Assembly: GCA_945787495.1 (NCBI GenBank)
Contig: CALZIL010000021.1
Coordinates: 1 to 46,322 of the forward strand
Origin: an uncultured Afifella sp.
GTDB taxonomy: Bacteria > Pseudomonadota > Alphaproteobacteria > Rhizobiales > Afifellaceae
DNA: 46,322 bases
Reading direction: 5' to 3'
Shown here: positions 16,043 to 24,693 of the stretch, in pieces
How the letters are laid out: each line of letters starts with the position of its first letter
How positions within the stretch are numbered: the stretch's first letter is position 1
Notes under the pieces: generated by a model
Databases searched by the model: none
Told to the model about the DNA's origin: nothing
Seen by the model: the letters and a program-made list of their open reading frames with translations, nothing else
Position numbers and translations under genes: made by a program

Positions 16043-16978
16043 ATGACCCAGACAAGCAGCTTTGCCAAAACCACGCCCCCGACACCCGGCCCGATGACGC
16101 CCCGCCCGGTCCCGGCCGATGATTATGCGATTATCCGCCAGGTGATCGAGCTCTTGACCGAGGCCTGGCGCGAGCAGCCGTCGCTGGAGACGATCGCAGC
16201 GCATATCGGGATGGAGCCGACGCGGCTGCAAAAACTGTTCACGCGCTGGGCCGGACTGTCGCCGAAGGCCTTCCTGCAGGCGGTGACGCTCGACCATGCG
16301 CGATTGCTGCTGGAACAATCGGCGACGGTGCTCGACACGACCTATGAGGTCGGGCTTTCCGGACCGGGCCGGCTGCACGATCTGTTCGTCACCCATGAGG
16401 CGGTGACGCCCGGCGCCTACCGGGCGCGCGGCGCCGGCCTGACGATCAGCTATGGTTTCCACCCCTCGCCGTTCGGTTCGGCGCTCGTCATGACGACCGA
16501 ATACGGACTTGCCGGACTGGCCTTTGCCGATCCCGATACTGGTGCGGCCGGTGAGGATGCGGCCCTTGCCGACATGGCACAGCGCTGGCCGAAAGCGGGC
16601 TTTGTCCGTGATGACGCAGCGAGCGCAGCGCTGGCGCAGCGTATCTTCGATCCGAAAGAGTGGCGGGCCGACCGGCCGCTCAGAATTGTCATGATCGGCA
16701 CCGATTTCGAAGTCAGGGTCTGGGAAACGCTGCTCAACATTCCGGTCGGCAAGGCGACGACCTATTCCGACGTCGCCCGCCATATCGACAGACCGAAGGC
16801 GGCGCGTGCCGTCGGCGCGGCGGTTGGCCGCAATCCGATCTCCTTTGTCGTGCCGTGCCACCGGGTTTTGGGCCGGTCCGGCAGCCTGACCGGATACCAC
16901 TGGGGTTTGACGCGAAAACGCGCTATATTGGGCTGGGAAGCGGGCCTTGCCGCCAGCCAGTCGGCAAAAGCCGCCTGA
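16043..16978 (+). CDS. AraC-type HTH / methylated-DNA-protein cysteine methyltransferase fusion (Ada-like)
   Basis: About 311 residues joining an AraC-type DNA-binding domain (roughly 20-110, with LETIAAHIGMEPTRLQKLF) to an O6-alkylguanine alkyltransferase domain. The acceptor cysteine is C272 in PCHRV, followed by the GSLTGYHWGLTRKRAIL tail. It lacks the N-terminal four-cysteine zinc domain of E. coli Ada, so it should repair O6-alkylguanine and perhaps regulate genes, but not accept methylphosphotriester groups. Several ATGs lie in a row; 16043 has GGAG six bases upstream, while 16031 and 16037 are possible. It is alone between the repeats and the Nfu gene. Confidence 0.88.
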   Translation: MTQTSSFAKTTPPTPGPMTPRPVPADDYAIIRQVIELLTEAWREQPSLETIAAHIGMEPTRLQKLFTRWAGLSPKAFLQAVTLDHARLLLEQSATVLDTTYEVGLSGPGRLHDLFVTHEAVTPGAYRARGAGLTISYGFHPSPFGSALVMTTEYGLAGLAFADPDTGAAGEDAALADMAQRWPKAGFVRDDAASAALAQRIFDPKEWRADRPLRIVMIGTDFEVRVWETLLNIPVGKATTYSDVARHIDRPKAARAVGAAVGRNPISFVVPCHRVLGRSGSLTGYHWGLTRKRAILGWEAGLAASQSAKAA

Positions 16979-17061
16979 GCGGCGGCGTAAGAGGCCGGCT
17001 TGAAACCTTGACGCGGGTGACAAAGGCGCCCATTTCCTGGAATGATTCCAAACAGTCAGGG

Positions 17062-17090
17062 TTTGCCTGTCGGGCGCCAGGCCATATATA
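17062..17090 (+). promoter_or_regulatory. Likely sigma-70 promoter of the Nfu/tsaB/rimI group
   Basis: TTTGCC at 17062-17067 and TATATA at 17085-17090 are separated by exactly 17 bp, and the start codon follows 24 bp later. The spacer contains the inverted repeat GCCTG-N8-CAGGC, overlapping the -35, which could bind a regulator. Confidence 0.45.
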
Positions 17091-17114
17091 CAGGCCACAC
17101 AGAATGGATCTGCC

Positions 17115-17669
17115 ATGTTCATCCAGACCGAAGAAACGCCGAATCCGGCGACACTGAAGTTCATTCCCGGCGAGACCGTGCTGGCTGAGGGAACGCGCGA
17201 CTTCCGCACCGCCGAGGACGCCGAAATCTCGCCGCTGGCCGCGCGCGTCTTTGCCATTGACGGCGTCACCGGCGTTTTTCTCGGTCAGGGTTTCATCACC
17301 GTCACCAAGGACGAGATCGACTGGCCGCAGATCAAGCCGGCCGTGCTCGGCGCGATCATGGAACATTACATGTCCGGCGCACCGGTGCTTTCCGGCGATG
17401 GCGGTTCAGAAACCAGCGGCGAGTTCTTCGATGAAGCCGATACGGACACCGTGACGGTGATCAAGGAGCTGATCGATACGCGGGTTCGTCCGGCAGTCGC
17501 CAATGATGGCGGCGACATCACCTTCCAGGGCTACAAGGAAGGCGTCGTCTACCTGCATATGCGCGGTGCCTGCGCCGGCTGCCCGTCCTCAACCGCGACG
17601 CTGAAACACGGCATTGAAAACCTGCTCAAGCATTTAGTCCCGGACGTGCAGGAAGTCCGCCCCATCTAG
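17115..17669 (+). CDS. NifU-family Fe-S scaffold/carrier protein (Nfu type)
   Basis: A 184-residue protein with the N-terminal Nfu scaffold domain (MFIQTEETPNPATLKFIPG, about 1-88) and a C-terminal NifU-like domain with the CxxC motif, C153 and C156 in GACAGCPSS. The family carries [4Fe-4S] clusters to client enzymes. This N-terminal type is shared with mitochondrial NFU1 and is usual in alphaproteobacteria; E. coli NfuA has a different N-domain. The MiaB and Nth proteins encoded nearby are possible clients, though that is inference. tsaB starts 15 bp after its stop. Confidence 0.92.
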   Translation: MFIQTEETPNPATLKFIPGETVLAEGTRDFRTAEDAEISPLAARVFAIDGVTGVFLGQGFITVTKDEIDWPQIKPAVLGAIMEHYMSGAPVLSGDGGSETSGEFFDEADTDTVTVIKELIDTRVRPAVANDGGDITFQGYKEGVVYLHMRGACAGCPSSTATLKHGIENLLKHLVPDVQEVRPI

Positions 17670-17684
17670 TCCTAAGCGGTCGGC

Positions 17685-18377
17685 ATGCTGATTCTCGCCC
17701 TCGACACCGCCGGAGAGAACTGCGCCGTCGCCCTGGCGAAAACCGGCGACGGCTTGAGCGTGCTTGCGCGGCGCAACGAGGTGATCGGGCGCGGCCATGC
17801 GGAACGGCTGATGCCGATGATCGGTGAGGTGCTGGCCGAGGCCGGGCTGACTTATGCCGATCTTGAGCGCATTGCCGTCACCACCGGCCCCGGCTCCTTT
17901 ACCGGTACCCGCATCGGCGTTGCCGCGGCGCGCGGCTTGGCGCTGGCGCTCGCCATTCCGGCGGTCGGGGTGGGCGTGCTTGATGCCCTGATTGAAGCGG
18001 CGGGGGTTGAGGCCAACGACGTCATCGTCGCGGCGCTCGATGCAAGGCGCGGGGAAATCTACGCCAAGGCCATCAGGCCCAACGACGGCAAGATAATATA
18101 TGATGCGCAGGTGACAACGGCCGCGGACCTTGCACAAGCGATTGCCGGATTAGGTGGCGAGCCGGTCACCCTCACCGGATCGGCCGCTGCGAGTGTTGCG
18201 CAGGTGCTCAGCGAGAGGGGTGTTATGGCCGCTATCGCCGGCGAGGCCGCCTCAGCCGATATCAGCACTATCGCGGCATTGGGAGCGCTGGCTGAAAGCG
18301 GTAAATCGCCTGCGCCGCTTTATCTGCGGCCGCCGGACGCCAAGCCGCAGACCGGCATGGCGGTGGCGCGAAAATGA
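17685..18377 (+). CDS. tsaB: tRNA threonylcarbamoyladenosine biosynthesis protein TsaB
   Basis: TsaB is the non-catalytic partner of TsaD in making t6A at position 37 of ANN-decoding tRNAs. The 230-residue protein begins MLILALDTAGENCAVAL (ASKHA fold) and has the family signature TTGPGSFTGTRIGVAAARGLALA at about 66-88, plus ALDARRGEIYA. It ends with YLRPPDAKPQ. Its stop overlaps the rimI start by 4 bp (ATGA), a very common pairing. Confidence 0.95.
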   Translation: MLILALDTAGENCAVALAKTGDGLSVLARRNEVIGRGHAERLMPMIGEVLAEAGLTYADLERIAVTTGPGSFTGTRIGVAAARGLALALAIPAVGVGVLDALIEAAGVEANDVIVAALDARRGEIYAKAIRPNDGKIIYDAQVTTAADLAQAIAGLGGEPVTLTGSAAASVAQVLSERGVMAAIAGEAASADISTIAALGALAESGKSPAPLYLRPPDAKPQTGMAVARK

Positions 18378-18883
18378 TCGGCAAGGGTCTTGGCTTCGGC
18401 GGCGTTCTGGGCCGGCCGGAAATCGTCGTCCGGACAGCGTCGGTGGAGGACGCGACGATGATCGCCGCCATCCATGGTGAATCCTTCGCGCGTGGCTGGA
18501 GCGACGGCGAGATCGAGGCACTGATGCGCCAGGACAATGTCGCGGCGCTGGCGGCTGAATACCGCAATGTGTTCGGCCACAGCAACGCTGCCGGGTTCGT
18601 TCTGTTTCGCAGCGCCGCCGACGAGGCGGAAATCCTGACTGTCGCCGTCAATCCGGCGAGCCGCCGGCGCGGCGTCGGCCGGGCACTGATGGAGGAGGCC
18701 ATCCGCCGGCTCTACGCAGAGCGGATCGGCAGTCTTTTCCTTGAAGTCGATGGCGGCAACGCGGCGGCGATCGCGCTTTACGAAATGCTTGAATTCATCC
18801 CCGTCGGGGAGCGAAGCGGCTATTATGCCCACGGCGCCACGCCGGCACGCGGCGCGCTTGTCATGCGCCGGGACATCCGTTAG
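18374..18883 (+). CDS. rimI: Ribosomal protein S18-alanine N-acetyltransferase-like GNAT
   Basis: A GNAT acetyltransferase of 169 residues. RimI acetylates the N-terminal alanine of S18 in E. coli; orthologues beside tsaB are assigned to this role. Visible motifs are HGESFARGWSDGEIEALM (N-terminal substrate part), the acetyl-CoA site VNPASRRRGVGRALMEEA, and LFLEVDGGNAAAIALYEMLEF with the motif B residues. The start overlaps the tsaB stop and gives a 15-residue head before the core. In these bacteria the true targets are not proven, so the name rests on synteny and family. Confidence 0.88.
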   Translation: MIGKGLGFGGVLGRPEIVVRTASVEDATMIAAIHGESFARGWSDGEIEALMRQDNVAALAAEYRNVFGHSNAAGFVLFRSAADEAEILTVAVNPASRRRGVGRALMEEAIRRLYAERIGSLFLEVDGGNAAAIALYEMLEFIPVGERSGYYAHGATPARGALVMRRDIR

Positions 18884-18915
18884 GCCGTGCGCCATATCAA
18901 CGAACGGGGCCGGAC

Positions 18916-19353
18916 GTGAGCGCTAATATAGCAAGCACTCTGGAAGCGGAATGCGTCGCCAAGGGCATGCGCATGACGGAACAGCGGCGTATCATTGCGC
19001 GGGTTCTGGATGCGTCCGACGACCATCCGGACGTGGAGGAGCTTTACCGCCGCGCCTCGAAGGTCGATGCGCATATTTCCATTTCCACCGTCTACCGCAC
19101 CGTCAGGATGTTCGAGGATGCCGGCATCATCGAGCGCCACGAATTTGGCGATGGCCGTTCGCGTTACGAGACCATTCCGGACGAACACCACGACCATCTG
19201 ATCGATCTGCGCAGCGGCAAGGTGATCGAATTCCGCGACGAGGAGATCGAACGCCTGCAGGAGCGCATCGCAAAAAAACTCGGCTACCGGCTGGTCGACC
19301 ACCGTCTGGAGCTCTACGCGGTGCCGGGTGATGCCGATGAGGCAGACGACTGA
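18916..19353 (+). CDS. Fur-family metal-responsive repressor (Fur/Mur type)
   Basis: A 145-residue Fur-family regulator with the winged helix (GMRMTEQRRIIARVLDASDDHPDVEELYRRA; ISISTVYRTVRMFEDAGII) and a dimerisation domain with the metal site EHHDHLIDLRSGKVIEF. The CxxC zinc motifs of E. coli Fur are absent. In rhizobia the orthologue beside rimI is the manganese regulator Mur, which makes Mn(II) sensing the best guess here; Fe(II) cannot be excluded. A GTG start at 18916 was used, 33 bp after rimI. The acyltransferase gene begins 6 bp after its stop. Confidence 0.88.
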   Translation: MSANIASTLEAECVAKGMRMTEQRRIIARVLDASDDHPDVEELYRRASKVDAHISISTVYRTVRMFEDAGIIERHEFGDGRSRYETIPDEHHDHLIDLRSGKVIEFRDEEIERLQERIAKKLGYRLVDHRLELYAVPGDADEADD

Positions 19354-19359
19354 CCGGAG

Positions 19360-20160
19360 ATGATCGGCAAGGTTCGATTATCGGTTACGATCCTTCTGGC
19401 CACGCTCTCGCTGCTGGTGCTTTTGCCGTTTCATTTCATCGCCATCGCGATCGGCGGCCCCAATGCCGGAGCGGTAACGATGCGCTGGCACCGCTTCGCG
19501 CTGTTTTTGATGGGCGTGAAAGTGACGGTGCGCGGCACGTTGGCGCCGGGCCGGCCGCTGCTGCTTTTGTCCAATCACATGTCGTGGCTCGACATTCCGG
19601 TTCTGGCGAGCCGAGTGCCACTATCCTTCATCGCCAAGAAGGAGGTCGCAAGCTGGCCGGTCATCGGCTGGCTGGCAAAGCTGCAGCGCTCGGTTTTCGT
19701 CGACCGGGAGCGCCGGCACCGGACCGGGCATGTCGCCGACCAGGTTGCCGGACGGCTGGCGCGCGGTGACATTATCGTGCTTTTCGCCGAAGGCACGTCG
19801 AGCGACGGTAATACGGTTCTGCCGTTCCGCTCAGCCCTGATCGGCGCCGCGCACAGGGCTTTGGACGGCGAAAAAAGCGCCACGGTGCAGCCGGTGGCCC
19901 TTGCCTATACGCGCATGCAAGGCCTGCCGCTCGGCCGGCAGCACCGGGCAAAGGTCGCCTGGTTCGGTGACATGGATCTGGCGCCGCATTTGAAGGCCGT
20001 GCTTTCCAGCGGCGCGATCGATGTCGAGGTGGTGTTCGGGCCACCCCATGACCTGACATCGCAGAGCGACCGAAAGGCGGTGGCGGGGCAAGCCGGCGCA
20101 TTTGTAAAAAAGACCGTCGCCCGGCTCAATGCCGGCCATGACCCGGCAGCGGCTCAATAG
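19360..20160 (+). CDS. plsC: 1-acyl-glycerol-3-phosphate / lyso-lipid acyltransferase
   Basis: A PlsC-type membrane acyltransferase of 266 residues. After an N-terminal membrane helix (about 7-32) it has the catalytic NHxxxxD motif with H73 and D78 (NHMSWLD), the acceptor-binding FVDRERR, and FAEGTSSDG. Such enzymes add the second acyl chain to lysophosphatidate. As I recall, the syntenic S. meliloti gene upstream of miaB is olsA, which acylates lyso-ornithine lipid, so ornithine-lipid synthesis is a real alternative. It sits between the Fur-family gene and miaB on the same strand. Confidence 0.85.
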   Translation: MIGKVRLSVTILLATLSLLVLLPFHFIAIAIGGPNAGAVTMRWHRFALFLMGVKVTVRGTLAPGRPLLLLSNHMSWLDIPVLASRVPLSFIAKKEVASWPVIGWLAKLQRSVFVDRERRHRTGHVADQVAGRLARGDIIVLFAEGTSSDGNTVLPFRSALIGAAHRALDGEKSATVQPVALAYTRMQGLPLGRQHRAKVAWFGDMDLAPHLKAVLSSGAIDVEVVFGPPHDLTSQSDRKAVAGQAGAFVKKTVARLNAGHDPAAAQ

Positions 20161-20245
20161 TAGCTCGGGGCAACCTCTGGCGGATCGCGGTGAGATGGGT
20201 TAAAGGCGGATATCAGACCTGTCACGATGAGTGGTTCCGCCCTCC

Positions 20246-21667
20246 ATGAGCGAGGCGAAGAAGACAGTCTTTATCAAGACCTATGGCTGCCAGATGAACG
20301 TCTACGATTCCGATCGTATGGCGGACGTGCTGGCGCGTGAGGGCTATCGGCCGGTCGAATCGCCCGAAGGCGCCGATCTGGTCGTGCTCAACACCTGCCA
20401 TATTCGCGAAAAGGCGGCCGAAAAGGTCTATTCGGAGGTTGGCCGGCTCAAACCGCTGAAAGAGCATGCCCGCAAGGCCGGGCGCACCATGCAGATCGCC
20501 GTCGCCGGTTGCGTCGCGCAAGCCGAAGGCGAGGAGATCGTGGCGCGGGCGCCGATTGTCGATGCGGTGATCGGGCCGCAAAGCTATCACCGGCTGCTGG
20601 CGGTGCTGGCGCGGGCTGCGCAGGGTCAGTCGGCGATCGACACCGATTTTCCCGATGAGGACAAGTTCGATCACCTGCCAAAGATCGGCGGCAACGGTAC
20701 GGCGGCGGCCGGCCAAAACGGGCCGGTCAGTGCGTTTTTGACGGTGCAGGAAGGCTGCGACAAGTTCTGCACCTTCTGCGTCGTGCCCTATACGCGCGGC
20801 GCGGAAGCCTCGCGGCCCGTCGAGCAGATCGTTTCAGAGGCGGAACGTCATATTGCGCGCGGCGCCCGCGAGATCATGTTGCTCGGCCAGAACGTCAATG
20901 CCTATCATGGCGCCGGTTTGGACGGCGGCGACTGGCCGCTGGCGCGGCTTCTGGCGCGTTTGTCGGACATTCCCGATCTTGAGCGGCTGCGCTATACGAC
21001 CAGCCATCCGCGCGACATGAGTGACGACCTGATTGCCGCCCATCGCGATCTGCCCAGACTGATGCCCTATCTGCACCTTCCCGTGCAGTCCGGTTCAGAC
21101 CGGATTCTGGCTGCGATGAACCGCCAGCATTCAGCCGATGATTACCGGCGACTGGTTGAAAGATTGCGCCAGGCGCGGCCCGATCTGGCGCTGTCGGGCG
21201 ATTTCATCGTCGGCTTTCCCGGCGAAAGCGACACCGATTTTGACGAGACGATGCGGCTTGTCGCCGATATCGGCTATGCCCAGGCCTATTCCTTCAAATA
21301 CAGCCCGCGGCCCGGCACGCCCGCGGCCGATGCGGCCGACCAGGTGCCCGATCCGGTCAAGGCGGAGCGGCTGCAGCGCTTGCAAGAACTGCTGCAAGCC
21401 CAGCAGACAGCCTTCAATGCCGCCATGCACGGCCGCACCATGGATGTGCTTCTGGAAAAGCCCGGCCGCAGGCCCGGCCAGCTCGTCGGCCGTTCGCCAT
21501 GGCTGCAGGCGGTTCATGTCGACGCGCCGGCGGACATCATCGGCACGATCGTGCCGGTGCGGATCGAAACGATTGGCGCGAACTCTCTGTTTGGATCGCT
21601 GACCGGGCCGGCCGCGGCGAGGTCGGGGCAGGCTTCGGATCGCGATGCGATCGGAGCGATCGCCTGA
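20246..21667 (+). CDS. miaB: tRNA-2-methylthio-N6-isopentenyladenosine synthase MiaB
   Basis: MiaB is a radical-SAM methylthiotransferase acting on i6A37 in tRNA. The 473-residue protein has the N-terminal UPF0004 domain with cluster cysteines C15 (YGCQMN), C51 (NTC) and the one in VAGCVAQ, then the radical-SAM core with C171, C175 and C178 (CDKFCTFC), and a C-terminal TRAM domain for RNA binding. A GTG five codons upstream is in frame, but ATG-Ser-Glu is the natural start. Its stop overlaps the phoH start codon by one base. Confidence 0.96.
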   Translation: MSEAKKTVFIKTYGCQMNVYDSDRMADVLAREGYRPVESPEGADLVVLNTCHIREKAAEKVYSEVGRLKPLKEHARKAGRTMQIAVAGCVAQAEGEEIVARAPIVDAVIGPQSYHRLLAVLARAAQGQSAIDTDFPDEDKFDHLPKIGGNGTAAAGQNGPVSAFLTVQEGCDKFCTFCVVPYTRGAEASRPVEQIVSEAERHIARGAREIMLLGQNVNAYHGAGLDGGDWPLARLLARLSDIPDLERLRYTTSHPRDMSDDLIAAHRDLPRLMPYLHLPVQSGSDRILAAMNRQHSADDYRRLVERLRQARPDLALSGDFIVGFPGESDTDFDETMRLVADIGYAQAYSFKYSPRPGTPAADAADQVPDPVKAERLQRLQELLQAQQTAFNAAMHGRTMDVLLEKPGRRPGQLVGRSPWLQAVHVDAPADIIGTIVPVRIETIGANSLFGSLTGPAAARSGQASDRDAIGAIA

Positions 21668-22698
21668 TGGCGGGCACCGGCGGCATGCCCGTTGCGGAGA
21701 ACGAGCAGGGCAACCAGAAGCTCGATCTCGTCTTCGACGACAATCGTTTGGCCGGCGCGCTGTTCGGCGAGTTCGACCAGAATCTGGCGCTGGTCGAAAA
21801 GCGCATCGGCGTCGACGCGGTCGCCCGCGGCAACATGGTGACGCTGACCGGCACGACCGATGAGATCAGCCGCGCGCAGCGGGTGCTGGAATCGCTTTAT
21901 GACCGGCTGATGGAAGGCCATGACATTGCTTCGGGCGACGTGGAGGGCGCCATCCGCATGGCCGAAGCGCCGGAATCGCAACTCTCGCTGCCGACGCTCG
22001 ATGAATCCTCGCGCCTGAAGTTTTCCTCCATCGCCACCCGCAAGCGCTCGGTGGTGGCGCGCACGCCGATGCAGGACGCCTATATCCGCGCCATGGACCG
22101 CTGCGAACTGGTCTTCGGCATCGGCCCGGCCGGCACCGGCAAGACTTATCTTGCAGTTGCCCTGGCGGCGGCCTATCTGGAGCGCGGCGATGTCGACCGC
22201 ATCATTTTATCGCGCCCGGCGGTAGAGGCCGGCGAGCGGCTCGGCTTTTTGCCCGGCGACATGAAGGATAAGGTCGACCCTTATCTGCGGCCGCTTTACG
22301 ACGCGCTTTACGACATGATGCCGGCGGAAAAGATCGAACGCGGCCTGCAATCGGGAGTGATCGAAGTGGCGCCGCTGGCCTTCATGCGCGGCCGGACATT
22401 GTCGCACTGTGTGGTGATTCTCGACGAGGCGCAGAACACCACCTCCATGCAGATGAAAATGTTTCTGACGCGCCTGGGCGAAAACGCAAAAATGGTCGTC
22501 ACCGGCGATCCCTCGCAGATTGACCTGCCGCCGGGCCAGGTTTCGGGGCTGAGGCAAGCGACACGCATCCTCGAGGGCATCGGCGATGTCGACATCATCC
22601 GCTTTACCGGCGCCGACGTGGTCCGCCATCGCTTGGTGCAGGATATCGTCGCTGCCTATGACCGCGAAACCGGGCCTGATGGTGGCCGGGGTTCGTGA
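21667..22698 (+). CDS. phoH: PhoH-like P-loop ATPase
   Basis: A 343-residue PhoH/YbeZ protein, an RNA-associated ATPase that works with YbeY in rRNA maturation and quality control. The N-terminal part is a KH/R3H-like region (LDLVFDDNRLAGALFGEFD), and the ATPase has Walker A GPAGTGKT at 153-160, the SRPAVEAGERLGFLPGD motif, and Walker B CVVILDEAQNTT. The start ATG shares a base with the miaB stop (TGATG), so translation is probably coupled; an internal ATG at 21685 is possible. The ybeY gene follows at once, matching the usual functional pair. Confidence 0.94.
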   Translation: MAGTGGMPVAENEQGNQKLDLVFDDNRLAGALFGEFDQNLALVEKRIGVDAVARGNMVTLTGTTDEISRAQRVLESLYDRLMEGHDIASGDVEGAIRMAEAPESQLSLPTLDESSRLKFSSIATRKRSVVARTPMQDAYIRAMDRCELVFGIGPAGTGKTYLAVALAAAYLERGDVDRIILSRPAVEAGERLGFLPGDMKDKVDPYLRPLYDALYDMMPAEKIERGLQSGVIEVAPLAFMRGRTLSHCVVILDEAQNTTSMQMKMFLTRLGENAKMVVTGDPSQIDLPPGQVSGLRQATRILEGIGDVDIIRFTGADVVRHRLVQDIVAAYDRETGPDGGRGS

Positions 22699-22708
22699 GT
22701 CGGGCCTC

Positions 22709-23236
22709 ATGAGCCGGGACTCGTCCGGCCGGCCGGTCACGGTCGACATTGTGATTGAGGCCGGCGCCTGGCCGCCGCAAGCCGCCCTTGCCGAAATTGC
22801 CAAAGGAGCGGTCGAAGCTGCCGTTTCGGTTGCCGGCATTGCGGACCGAATTGGTCCTTCGGCAAGCGTTGGTGATAGCGAAGTCAGTATCGTATTTACC
22901 GATGATGCCGCGATCCGCGTCCTCAACAAGCGCTGGCGCGATAAGGACAACGCGACCAATGTGCTGTCCTTTGCCCAGGACGGTCCGGGACGGCAGGCCG
23001 GGATGCTCGGTGATATCGTACTGGCGCAGGAAACCGTCGCGCGTGAAGCCACGCTTGAAGGCAAGCTTTTGAACCATCATATCGCGCATATGATTGTTCA
23101 CGGCTTCTTGCATCTTTTGGGTTACGATCATCAAAACGACAAAGACGCGGAAACAATGGAAGATCTGGAGCGCAAGGCTCTCAAGCTGATCGGAATCGCC
23201 GATCCTTATGCCTGCGCCGGCACGGAAGATGACTGA
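22709..23236 (+). CDS. ybeY: Endoribonuclease / rRNA maturation factor YbeY
   Basis: YbeY is a zinc-dependent RNase needed for 16S rRNA 3' maturation and ribosome quality control. The metal site is HGFLHLLGYDH preceded by HHIAHMIV, giving the H-x3-H-x5-H zinc ligands; RWRDKDNATNVLSF is also typical. I chose the ATG at 22709 (175 residues), 10 bp past the phoH stop; an ATG at 22679 would overlap phoH by 20 bp. The corC start overlaps its last codons by 8 bp. Confidence 0.93.
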   Translation: MSRDSSGRPVTVDIVIEAGAWPPQAALAEIAKGAVEAAVSVAGIADRIGPSASVGDSEVSIVFTDDAAIRVLNKRWRDKDNATNVLSFAQDGPGRQAGMLGDIVLAQETVAREATLEGKLLNHHIAHMIVHGFLHLLGYDHQNDKDAETMEDLERKALKLIGIADPYACAGTEDD

Positions 23237-24350
23237 CGAGGACATACGAAGTCGATTGCCGTCCGATGACGGCGCTGATCCATCGACAAGCCTGGGCGGC
23301 CGGCTGCGGTCGGGCATACGCGGCCTGTTCGGCCTGCGCCAGAACGGCTCGGCGCGAGCCGAAATCGAAGAAGCCCTGGCCGCCGACGAGGCTGCCGGCG
23401 CGGCGTTTTCACCCGAAGAGCGGACCATGCTCAGGGCCGTGCTCAAGCTCGCCGACATGCGGGTGGAAGACGTCATGGTGCCGCGCGCCGACATCGACGC
23501 CGTCGACATCCAGACGCCGATTGCCGATTTGCTGATGGCCTTTGCCGAGGCCGGCCACTCGCGCATGCCGGTCTACCGCGAGACGCTCGACGACCCGATC
23601 GGCATGACGCATATCAAGGATGCGATGATCTGGATTACCCGCTCGGCCGGCGGCAAGACGCCAAAGGCAGGCGAGAAGGATGCGGGAGACGGCGCGGCCG
23701 CCCTCGATCTGACGGCGGTCGATCTCAGCCAGACCCTGCATACGGCCGGGATCGTTCGTCCGGTGCTGTTCGTTCCCCCTTCCATGTCGGCACGCATGCT
23801 TTTGGGCAGGATGCAGGCCAGCCGCACCCAGATGGCGCTGGTCATCGACGAATATGGTGGCACGGACGGGATCGTCTCGCTGGAAGATCTGGTGGAGATC
23901 ATCGTCGGCGAGATCGAGGACGAGCATGACGAGGCGGAGGAGCCGGCGATCGAAAAAGTCGCGGCGGGCCAATATGTCGCCGATGCGCGAACGCCGATCG
24001 AGGATGTGCGCGAACTGATCGGCCCCGCCTTCGATGTCGGCGAACACGACGAGGACGTCGACACGATCGGCGGGCTTGTCTTCTCCCTGGTCGATCGCGT
24101 TCCGGTGCGCGGCGAGATCATCAATGCGCTGGATGGATTCGAATTCGAGGTGCTCGATGCTGATCCGCGGCGCATCAAGCGGTTACGGATCCGCGAGCGC
24201 CGTAAAGCACGCCATCCTGCCCGTGCAAAGACCGGCGTTGCCGGGACCGAGCCGCCCGAGCGCGAGCCGGCCCCCGATAACATAGCCGGAGGCGTCGGCG
24301 AAACCACCGGTGGCCCGGATAACAGCAAGCGGGCAGCAGCCAAGTCTTGA
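23229..24350 (+). CDS. corC: CBS-domain protein of the CorC/HlyC family
   Basis: A 373-residue hemolysin/CorC-type protein with paired CBS domains (VEDVMVPRADIDAVDIQTP; GHSRMPVYRETLDDPIGMTHIKD) and a C-terminal CorC_HlyC domain (DTIGGLVFSLVDRVPVRGE, DADPRRIKRLRI). The family is linked to Mg/Co resistance and transport. A loop of about 30 residues (SAGGKTPKAGEKDAGDG) separates the CBS parts, and a 60-residue Pro/Ala-rich tail follows the last domain; both look disordered. No membrane helix is evident, so it is cytosolic or peripheral. It ends the miaB-phoH-ybeY-corC run; lnt follows after a structured spacer. Confidence 0.9.
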   Translation: MTDEDIRSRLPSDDGADPSTSLGGRLRSGIRGLFGLRQNGSARAEIEEALAADEAAGAAFSPEERTMLRAVLKLADMRVEDVMVPRADIDAVDIQTPIADLLMAFAEAGHSRMPVYRETLDDPIGMTHIKDAMIWITRSAGGKTPKAGEKDAGDGAAALDLTAVDLSQTLHTAGIVRPVLFVPPSMSARMLLGRMQASRTQMALVIDEYGGTDGIVSLEDLVEIIVGEIEDEHDEAEEPAIEKVAAGQYVADARTPIEDVRELIGPAFDVGEHDEDVDTIGGLVFSLVDRVPVRGEIINALDGFEFEVLDADPRRIKRLRIRERRKARHPARAKTGVAGTEPPEREPAPDNIAGGVGETTGGPDNSKRAAAKS

Positions 24351-24376
24351 TTTCCGCGCCATATGCCTCTCACCCA

Positions 24377-24613
24377 ATACCAACGGTTGATCCTATTGGC
24401 CCATATGATGGAACAAAACCGTTCACCGGCTAGGCGCTTCGCGACGGGCGATGCGGGGCATCGTTCTAGCGGAGCAACGCTGTCCGGTGGGCGATTTTGT
24501 GCCACCGAAGGCCGGACTACTTTGGCTTTTGGACGTCGTTGCGATCGGCTCGTGGTACCGGTACCAAGTCGCCAATCGCGCCTAGCCAAAAGCCAAAGTA
24601 CAACCGTTGGTAT
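24377..24613. repeat. 237-bp palindrome-rich element with 13-bp terminal inverted repeats
   Basis: The block is bounded by ATACCAACGGTTG (24377-24389) and its exact complement CAACCGTTGGTAT (24601-24613). Inside are further nested palindromes: CGATGC-ggg-GCATCG near 24450, CGGTGG / CCACCG near 24485-24506, a 15-bp perfect pair TACTTTGGCTTTTGG / CCAAAAGCCAAAGTA (24518-24532 and 24586-24600), and the 14-bp palindrome TGGTACCGGTACCA in the middle of that pair. No protein is encoded. It fills the corC-lnt gap and resembles a miniature inverted-repeat element or a structured intergenic repeat. Confidence 0.7.
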
Positions 24614-24693
24614 AAGGTTGCAGGCTGATCGATTCGCAAATTGATTCGGCGAACGGATCGACGCCAGAAGCGGCGGGGGCAAAAGCGACAGGC

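Noticed and set aside
24377-24613. Rho-independent terminator of corC
   Set aside because: The palindromes are too many and too long, and no T-run follows any stem; a terminator alone does not explain it.
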